This document shows positions 58,990 through 64,000 of a DNA stretch of 64,000 nucleotides, piece after piece. The DNA is from DASUPK01 sp963815665 (GTDB taxonomy: Bacteria > Actinomycetota > Thermoleophilia > Solirubrobacterales > 70-9): assembly GCA_963815665.1 (NCBI GenBank), contig CAWFHN010000006.1, forward strand, positions 248,001-312,000. Direction: 5' to 3'. A program made the translations under genes and the position numbers. Each line of letters starts with the position of its first letter. The first letter of the stretch is position 1. The notes beneath the pieces were generated by a model that did not search any database, was not told where the DNA came from, and was given only the letters and a program-made list of their open reading frames with translations.

Positions 58990-60735
58990 GTGCGTCGAAC
59001 GGGAGCGACAGCGCTGGGATTGGGCATCTTCTTGCTCGCCATCGCCCAACCGGCGATCTCTGCCAAGGGCGGCGGAGCGGCCGGGCGAATCGAGGCGCTG
59101 GTCACTCTCAAGCATCCGAAGGGCCTGGGCGCCTTCGTCCGGAGGGTCTCCGATCCTCGCTCCGCCCACTATCGCGACTACGCGAGCGTCGAAGAGCTCG
59201 TCCGGCGGTTCGGCGCCCCGCGTAAGGCACGGGAATCATCGATCCGCTGGTTCGAACGCCACAGCGCTCATGCCTCGGCCGGCGCGAGCGGCACCTACCT
59301 GCTGGTAGACGCACCGGCGAGCTGGAGGCGTCTCGCCGTTGCCGCCGGCGATGGCTCCGGCACTGTGGTGCCCGTCCCAGCGGGGTTGCGCCAAGAGGCC
59401 ACATCGATCCAGCTGCTCTCGCCGCGCTCCCTCTTCAACGAGGGCGCGAAGAAACCGGAACCGAGTGAGCCCTTCCCCCCCGGCACCGGCTCGGCGCTGC
59501 CGCGAACCGGCACGCCGGCGGGCTGCGCCGAGGGCACCGGCACCGGCCTCTCGATCCTGCCCCCGGGCTACGACTCGTTCACCCCGAATCAGTACCTGGA
59601 CGCCTACGGCCACACGGCACTGCACCGCCGGGGCCTGCGTGGTCAGGGGATGCGTGTCTCCGTCGTCGAGATCGACGGCTTCTCCCGCTCCGACATCGAG
59701 ACGTTCGGACGCTGCTTCGGCATCCGCATCCCGCCGACGCCGGTCCACCCGGTCCGGATCGGCGGTCCGCTGCCGCCAGGAGATGAGACCACGCTCGACC
59801 TCGAGGTGCTCTCCGCCACGGCGCCGCGCCTGAAGAGCATCGACGTATACGAGGGCACCGCGGCGGAGAAGGGCGTCCTCGCGACGCTCGCGGCTGCGCT
59901 GGGCCGACGCGGCAGGCATCCCAACGCGATCTCGATCTCCCTCGGGAGCTGCGAGCCGGAGCTCCAGGGCCAGGCAGCGGCACTGCGCGCGATGGACGAG
60001 GTCCTCGCGGTGGCCGCCGGGGCAGGGATCTCCACGTTCGTCGCCGCCGGCGACCAGGGCTCGACCGCCTGCCCGATCCCGCACTCGGCCCTGCCGATCC
60101 CGGCGGTCAGCTCGCCGGCGAGCTCCAACTTCGTGACTGCGGTGGGCGGAACGAACATCGCGCTCACCCCGTCGAACTCACTGGCGAATCAGCTCACCTG
60201 GAACGACGTGCCGATCTTCCTCGGTGGCGGTGGAGGCGGGGTGAGCCTGCTCAACAAGGAACCGTGGTGGCAGCACGGCCGCAAGTTCAACCAGGCCTCG
60301 GCGACGCGGATCCTCCCCGACATCGCCGCCCTCGCGGATCCGATCCCGGGCTACGCGATCTACTGCAGCTCCTCCGAATGCGGTTCCTCCCAGGCTCCCC
60401 CTGGTTGGATCCCGATCGGAGGCACGAGCGCGGCGACGCCCCTGATGGCCGGCGGCACGGTGTTGATCGATCAGCTGCTGCGCAGGTCGGGCCAGGGGCC
60501 GCTCGGTCTGGCCAATCCACTGATCTACGACATCGGCCGGGGTCGAAAGCCCGGCAAGGCGCTCTTCGACGTCGTGATCGGCAACAACGACGTTGGCCTG
60601 CTGACGCCGGCTGACGCCGGCGGCGGACAGTCAATCGGCTGCTGCCCCGCGCTCCCTCGCTACGACCACGCCACCGGATGGGGATCTCCGAAGCTCCAGG
60701 CGCTGGCGAAGCGAGCGCTCGCCGCCGGCCGCTAG
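58990..60735 (+). CDS. Sedolisin-family (S53) secreted serine-carboxyl protease
   Basis: 581 residues. Signal peptide (GATALGLGIFLLAIAQPAISA), a propeptide to about residue 190, and a catalytic domain with Glu266 and Asp270 (DETTLDLE), the oxyanion Asp355 (AAGDQGS) and Ser480 (GGTSAATP). This is the E-D-D-S set of sedolisins at correct spacing. A Ca-binding end (DVVIGNND...YDHATGWGSPK) follows. Such enzymes work outside the cell, mostly at acid pH. GTG at 58990. Its stop overlaps the convergent gene in CTAG. Confidence 0.88.
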   Translation: MRRTGATALGLGIFLLAIAQPAISAKGGGAAGRIEALVTLKHPKGLGAFVRRVSDPRSAHYRDYASVEELVRRFGAPRKARESSIRWFERHSAHASAGASGTYLLVDAPASWRRLAVAAGDGSGTVVPVPAGLRQEATSIQLLSPRSLFNEGAKKPEPSEPFPPGTGSALPRTGTPAGCAEGTGTGLSILPPGYDSFTPNQYLDAYGHTALHRRGLRGQGMRVSVVEIDGFSRSDIETFGRCFGIRIPPTPVHPVRIGGPLPPGDETTLDLEVLSATAPRLKSIDVYEGTAAEKGVLATLAAALGRRGRHPNAISISLGSCEPELQGQAAALRAMDEVLAVAAGAGISTFVAAGDQGSTACPIPHSALPIPAVSSPASSNFVTAVGGTNIALTPSNSLANQLTWNDVPIFLGGGGGGVSLLNKEPWWQHGRKFNQASATRILPDIAALADPIPGYAIYCSSSECGSSQAPPGWIPIGGTSAATPLMAGGTVLIDQLLRRSGQGPLGLANPLIYDIGRGRKPGKALFDVVIGNNDVGLLTPADAGGGQSIGCCPALPRYDHATGWGSPKLQALAKRALAAGR

Positions 60736-62360
60736 ACCGAGGAGCTGCTCCCGGCCGCCCGCGCGAGGCGCGCGTCCCGCAGGCGGAAGTAGGCCCAGGT
60801 CGACAGTGCGACCACCATCAGCGTCGAGAAGAGGAGGACGAACCAGACCGCCCGTCCGCTGCTGAGCTCGCCGTAGGTGCTCAGCGCCGGGTGCAGGATG
60901 ACGATCGAGAACCAGGTCAGCGCCGCGCCCCACATCAGCGCCCAGAGCCCCTTGTGCCAGGTGAAGAGGTCGTTGCCATCCAGGAACTTCATCGGGATCA
61001 GTCCGAACGCCACCGACTCCAGGCTGGAGACGAAGGTGATGGCGAGAGCCGAGTCGAGGATCAGCGTCAGCGAGCTGGCGCCCTCCTTGGCGGCGGCATG
61101 CTCGACCGGGATCCAGGCGAACCAGGCGGCGAGGCCCAGAACCATCAGGACTCCATACGTGGTCGCTACGCGGATGCCCGCCGTCCTGGTGCTCAGCTTC
61201 TTGGCGGGCTCGTACTCCGCGACCGTCCCGAGGACGACCCCCGGAATGAAGTGCGCCAGCCGCGCCATGATGACCAGGAAGGCCGCGAGCACGATGAATG
61301 GCGCATAGAGCTTCCATTCGCCCTTGCTGTCCGGCTCGAGCCGGTGGAGCACGAGCCGCCAGGTGGCGAAGAAGACGATCGAGACCAGGGCGAAGCCGAG
61401 CACCATCCCGATCAGATACTCGAGCGCGCCCTCCTCCGTCGGGAAGCCCGGCTCGATGAACGAGAAGAGTGCGGCGCTGGCCACCACCCCGACGCTCAGC
61501 GTGATCGCCGGATGCTTCTTGAACGGGATCCAGCCGAACAGGAATGCGAGCCACGCCCGCGGACGGGCGAACCACCCCTTGACCGTCTCGTGGTTCTTCT
61601 CCGTCGCCTTGTTGAAGATCGTCACCGGGAGATAGAGCAGGGCCGCGAGGAGCAGCGCGAGCATGCCCCCCTCGCCGAGGTTCTTGCCGGAGAGGTCGAT
61701 CGAGGTGGGCGCCAGGAGCCTGTCGGCGAAGGTCGAGCGGTTCGGATTCGACTGCGGCGGGGCGGCCGGCGCGCTGATCGGAGCCGGTGGGAGGGGCGCC
61801 GTCTTGATCGCCTTCGGCTTCTTCGTCGCGTGCTTGGCCGGGTGCGTGACGGGATTGGGCACGGGCGTGACGACCACGCTGCTCCCGGAACCGCCCGACC
61901 CGCTCTTCTTCGCGGTCCCACTGGCCTTCACCGCGGCGACCCCGCTGAAGCCGCTCGGGGTGGGGGTGGGGGCGGGAGTGGGCGCGGGCGCGCCGGTGGG
62001 GGCCGGCTTCACGACGGGCGGCGCGACCCTCGGTGGTGTGACCTTGGGCGGCGGAGTGTCAGGCGGGGGAGGTGGCGGCGGCGGGTCGGGGCCTGGATCC
62101 GGATCTGGAACCGGGTCTGGATCTGGGGCTGGATGTGGATGTGGATGTGGATGGAATGTGTGCCCGCTGTTGTCAAAGTGATCGTTGCCGCCGCCGTGGT
62201 GGAAGCCGTCGCCGTGCGAAGGCTGTGGCGGGGATGCCTGAACCCGGTCACCGTCCAGAACGGACAGGGAGATCAGTGCAAGGGCGCAGGCAGCGAGAAG
62301 CAGCACCAGGTGCGCGCACACTTGGCGACCGCTCCCCCTTGAGCGGCGAGTCGAAGGCAT
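60732..62360 (-). CDS. Membrane protein with His/Asp/Pro-rich outside segment
   Basis: 542 residues. Signal-like first helix (LVLLLAACALALISLSVL), then about 170 residues of low complexity: His-Pro, Asp-Pro and poly-Pro runs, then Lys-Pro repeats. The C-terminal 330 residues have about seven membrane helices (MLALLLAALLYLPVTIFN, LVSIVFFATWRLVLH, SLESVAFGLIPMKFLDG). The GLIP segment recalls the FGLLP-motif membrane proteins of actinobacteria, function unknown. ATG at 62360 begins the signal segment; the longer frame upstream lies over the next gene. Confidence 0.7.
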   Translation of the reverse strand: MPSTRRSRGSGRQVCAHLVLLLAACALALISLSVLDGDRVQASPPQPSHGDGFHHGGGNDHFDNSGHTFHPHPHPHPAPDPDPVPDPDPGPDPPPPPPPPDTPPPKVTPPRVAPPVVKPAPTGAPAPTPAPTPTPSGFSGVAAVKASGTAKKSGSGGSGSSVVVTPVPNPVTHPAKHATKKPKAIKTAPLPPAPISAPAAPPQSNPNRSTFADRLLAPTSIDLSGKNLGEGGMLALLLAALLYLPVTIFNKATEKNHETVKGWFARPRAWLAFLFGWIPFKKHPAITLSVGVVASAALFSFIEPGFPTEEGALEYLIGMVLGFALVSIVFFATWRLVLHRLEPDSKGEWKLYAPFIVLAAFLVIMARLAHFIPGVVLGTVAEYEPAKKLSTRTAGIRVATTYGVLMVLGLAAWFAWIPVEHAAAKEGASSLTLILDSALAITFVSSLESVAFGLIPMKFLDGNDLFTWHKGLWALMWGAALTWFSIVILHPALSTYGELSSGRAVWFVLLFSTLMVVALSTWAYFRLRDARLARAAGSSSSV

Positions 62361-62425
62361 CGCGGCATTCTCACCGGATTCGAACGAATGTCCATTGGGA
62401 AAAACACTGATCCTCGAAATCCGAC

Positions 62426-63436
62426 TCAGTCGGTGCCGCCGTACTCCGGATCGCGATACACCCGCTTCAGCCAGGGCGGGCTGATCGCGAACGAATACGA
62501 ATCTCGATCCGAGAGGGTCTCGATGGGAATCAGCTTGATGTTGCCGCGCGGGGTCGTCCGCGCGCCCGGTCCGAAGAGCGCGCTGCCGATCCGGTTCGCG
62601 AGCAGCTCCTGGCGATGTCGCTCCTCCCGGCCGGCCAGCGGGCCCCTGAAAGGCTTGTCCTCGATCGCCTGCCGGGTGTTCGCCAGCAGGCCCGCGAGCT
62701 CCCGCTGCAGCGAGCCCTCGGTGGCGTGACCGGCGTGGCTCCCGCCGGAGACGTACAGCGTCCCCTCCGACGGCGTCCACCCCCGCTCGTCGCGGAGCCC
62801 CAGCCGCTCGGTGGCATCCCTGATCGCCGAGGCGCCGGGCACCTTGCCCGAGGCATCCGATGCCCAGTCGACGGCCGGGGCATCGGCGCCGTTGTACCCG
62901 TTGTGGGAGCTGGCGCGGGCGTCGACGCTGCCGTCCGGGTTGATCCGCACCTGGTAGCCCTCCCAGTCGTCCTCATGGAAGCCCTTGTCTCCATAGAGCG
63001 CCCGTGAGGTGGCCGAGTCCCCGTAGTACTCCCAGTACTGAACGTAGACCCGGCCCGCTCGCTCGCCGCTGCAGTCGTACCCGCGAACCGCGGCCCGCGT
63101 CTGGTCGCGGCAATCGATCACGCGGGTGAAGAGAGTCACGGGGCGGCCGGCGAGCGAGTGCGCCACCCGGCCGGTATCCGGCCCATCCGAGCACGACGGC
63201 GTCCGGCAACCGCGGAAGTCGACGGGCAGGGCGGTCATGCCGCGCTCGTAGACAATGCGCGGGGCGTTGTCGCGGACCTCGGCGGCCAGGTCGCCGTAGG
63301 GCCCGGCGAGCTGCGGATCGCTGCGGCAGCCGTAGCTCAGCTTGACCGCGCAGACCATCCGCTCGCCGATCTCATAGGCGAGCGCCATTCCCGGGAGCCG
63401 CAGCCCGCCCAGCCAGGCGAGGGCGCCGAGGGCCAT
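62426..63436 (-). CDS. Exported protein of unknown function with prepilin-like segment upstream
   Basis: 336 residues from the ATG at 63436. The domain has four or more Cys (CAVKLSYGCRSD, FRGCRTPSC, DCRDQ...YDCSGE) and the block YVQYWEYYGDS...FHEDDWEGYQVRI, reminiscent of Vps62-like folds. The same frame continues 5' of the ATG as RSGQGTVEWIALIALVS, the GQGTVEW signature of TadE/Flp-type exported proteins, but no start codon is in frame there. An ATG starting MAARPGAHPAS sits upstream in another frame after a C-rich stretch, so an indel may have split the N-terminus. Confidence 0.65.
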   Translation of the reverse strand: MALGALAWLGGLRLPGMALAYEIGERMVCAVKLSYGCRSDPQLAGPYGDLAAEVRDNAPRIVYERGMTALPVDFRGCRTPSCSDGPDTGRVAHSLAGRPVTLFTRVIDCRDQTRAAVRGYDCSGERAGRVYVQYWEYYGDSATSRALYGDKGFHEDDWEGYQVRINPDGSVDARASSHNGYNGADAPAVDWASDASGKVPGASAIRDATERLGLRDERGWTPSEGTLYVSGGSHAGHATEGSLQRELAGLLANTRQAIEDKPFRGPLAGREERHRQELLANRIGSALFGPGARTTPRGNIKLIPIETLSDRDSYSFAISPPWLKRVYRDPEYGGTD

Positions 63437-63594
63437 CGAAACGAGGGCGATCAGGGCGATCCACTCGACCGTCCCCTGCCCCGACCTGGTTCGAGCACAC
63501 GCGAATGAAGCTAGGACGCGGGGTGTGCCCCGGGGCGCGCAGCCATGACGAAAGGCTCACCGATCGGCGTCGAAGCAGGTGCTAGGGTCGCGCC

Positions 63595-63834
63595 GTGGCC
63601 GACGAGCTCCGCACGACCCCGGGGAAGAAGGAGCGGGGCGCGAGCTTTTACATCACCGTCATCGCGCTCGTCCTCGCTGCCATCTTCGTCCTACAGAACA
63701 CGCAGAAGGTGGACGTGAAGTTCTTCTTCTCGACCACCAACATCCCGCTGATCTTCGCCCTGCTGCTCGCCGCGCTCCTCGGCTTTGTGATCGGCCTGGC
63801 GCTACCGCGCTTCCGCCGGCCGAAGGACGACTGA
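63595..63834 (+). CDS. LapA-like (DUF1049) small membrane protein
   Basis: 79 residues with two helices, FYITVIALVLAAIFVLQNTQ and PLIFALLLAALLGFVIGLAL, joined by VDVKFFFSTTNI, the typical LapA/YciS pattern. The C-terminus is basic (PRFRRPKDD). In Escherichia coli LapA works with LapB in lipopolysaccharide control; in Gram-positive bacteria the role is unknown. GTG at 63595. Confidence 0.82.
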   Translation: MADELRTTPGKKERGASFYITVIALVLAAIFVLQNTQKVDVKFFFSTTNIPLIFALLLAALLGFVIGLALPRFRRPKDD

Positions 63835-63875
63835 GCACCCCGGCTTCGCCATCAGATCGCGGCCACAAGCGGCCG

Positions 63876-64000
63876 CTAGAGCTCTTCCACCTGCGCGGCG
63901 ATGTCGGACGCGGCGCCCTTCGCGTCGCTGAACAGCATCGAGGTCTTGTCCTCGTAGAAGAGGTCGTTGTCGATGCCGGCGAAGCCGGGACTGAGGCTGC
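63876..64000 (-). CDS. pntB: NAD(P) transhydrogenase subunit beta, C-terminal end
   Basis: Partial gene: the last 40 residues before the stop at 63876 read GFAGIDNDLFYEDKTSMLFSDAKGAASDIAAQVEEL in pieces typical of the NADP-binding domain III of PntB (GYAGIDNPLFY then MLFGDAK). The enzyme couples proton flow to transfer of hydride between NADH and NADP. The rest is outside the window. Confidence 0.85.
   Translation of the reverse strand, partial: SLSPGFAGIDNDLFYEDKTSMLFSDAKGAASDIAAQVEEL

Overview
The window is chromosomal DNA of a high-GC actinobacterium. The gene content (a Gram-positive-style type IV pilus locus, ergothioneine genes egtB/egtD, an F420/LLM-type oxidoreductase, a DipZ-like thiol protein, a Get3-like ATPase pair, secreted proteins with Lys/His/Arg tails and a CSLREA-type surface protein) fits the class Thermoleophilia (Solirubrobacterales/Gaiellales). 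That placement is an inference, since no rRNA or other phylogenetic marker is present. I see no tRNA, rRNA, CRISPR array, insertion sequence or prophage. The region reads as core chromosome.

Layout. 1-9 kb holds housekeeping and lipid metabolism: a HAD phosphatase, thiolase, leucyl aminopeptidase, an SCP2-like protein, an RibD/DHFR-like reductase, a thioesterase divergent from its probable HxlR regulator, an acyl-CoA dehydrogenase and MeaB. 9-15 kb carries a polysaccharide module (hexapeptide acyltransferase, GT4 glycosyltransferase, GH57 branching enzyme, methyltransferase, small membrane protein) whose gene set matches the mycobacterial Rv3030-Rv3032A methylglucose-lipopolysaccharide locus. 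15-25 kb carries an ABC exporter, a zinc-less DksA-like protein, a DUF559 pseudogene, DipZ, a class III adenylate cyclase and gamma-glutamyltransferase. 25-32 kb carries an FtsZ with a long proline-rich N-terminal extension overlapping a ParA ATPase, divergent from two Get3/ArsA-like ATPases, followed by an unknown 562-residue protein.

32-47 kb is a complete type IV pilus locus on the minus strand: pilT2, a membrane anchor, pilB, pilT, pilC, pilA, three minor pilins, pilD, pilM, pilN, pilO and a PilP-position protein. The major pilin gene pilA stands alone between a strong cyclic di-GMP-I riboswitch (41040-41125) and a 12-bp hairpin terminator (40440-40467). Pilin supply is therefore probably set by c-di-GMP separately from the motor and the minor pilins. 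The next gene is rpoD, whose leader contains a consensus promoter followed by an intrinsic terminator.

48-64 kb holds a YihY-like protein, glpX, an LLM oxidoreductase, a PadR regulator divergent from a carotenoid oxygenase, a beta-helix surface protein, egtD/egtB, an SDR, a sedolisin protease, two exported or membrane proteins, a LapA-like protein and the end of pntB.

At least four conserved genes (pepA, the thioesterase gene, pilC, pilT2) are broken by single-base indels that can be repaired by removing or adding one base. I think assembly or sequencing error is more likely than true decay. Gene starts were chosen by motif position, Shine-Dalgarno matches and overlap with neighbours. Many high-GC antisense open frames were left out.
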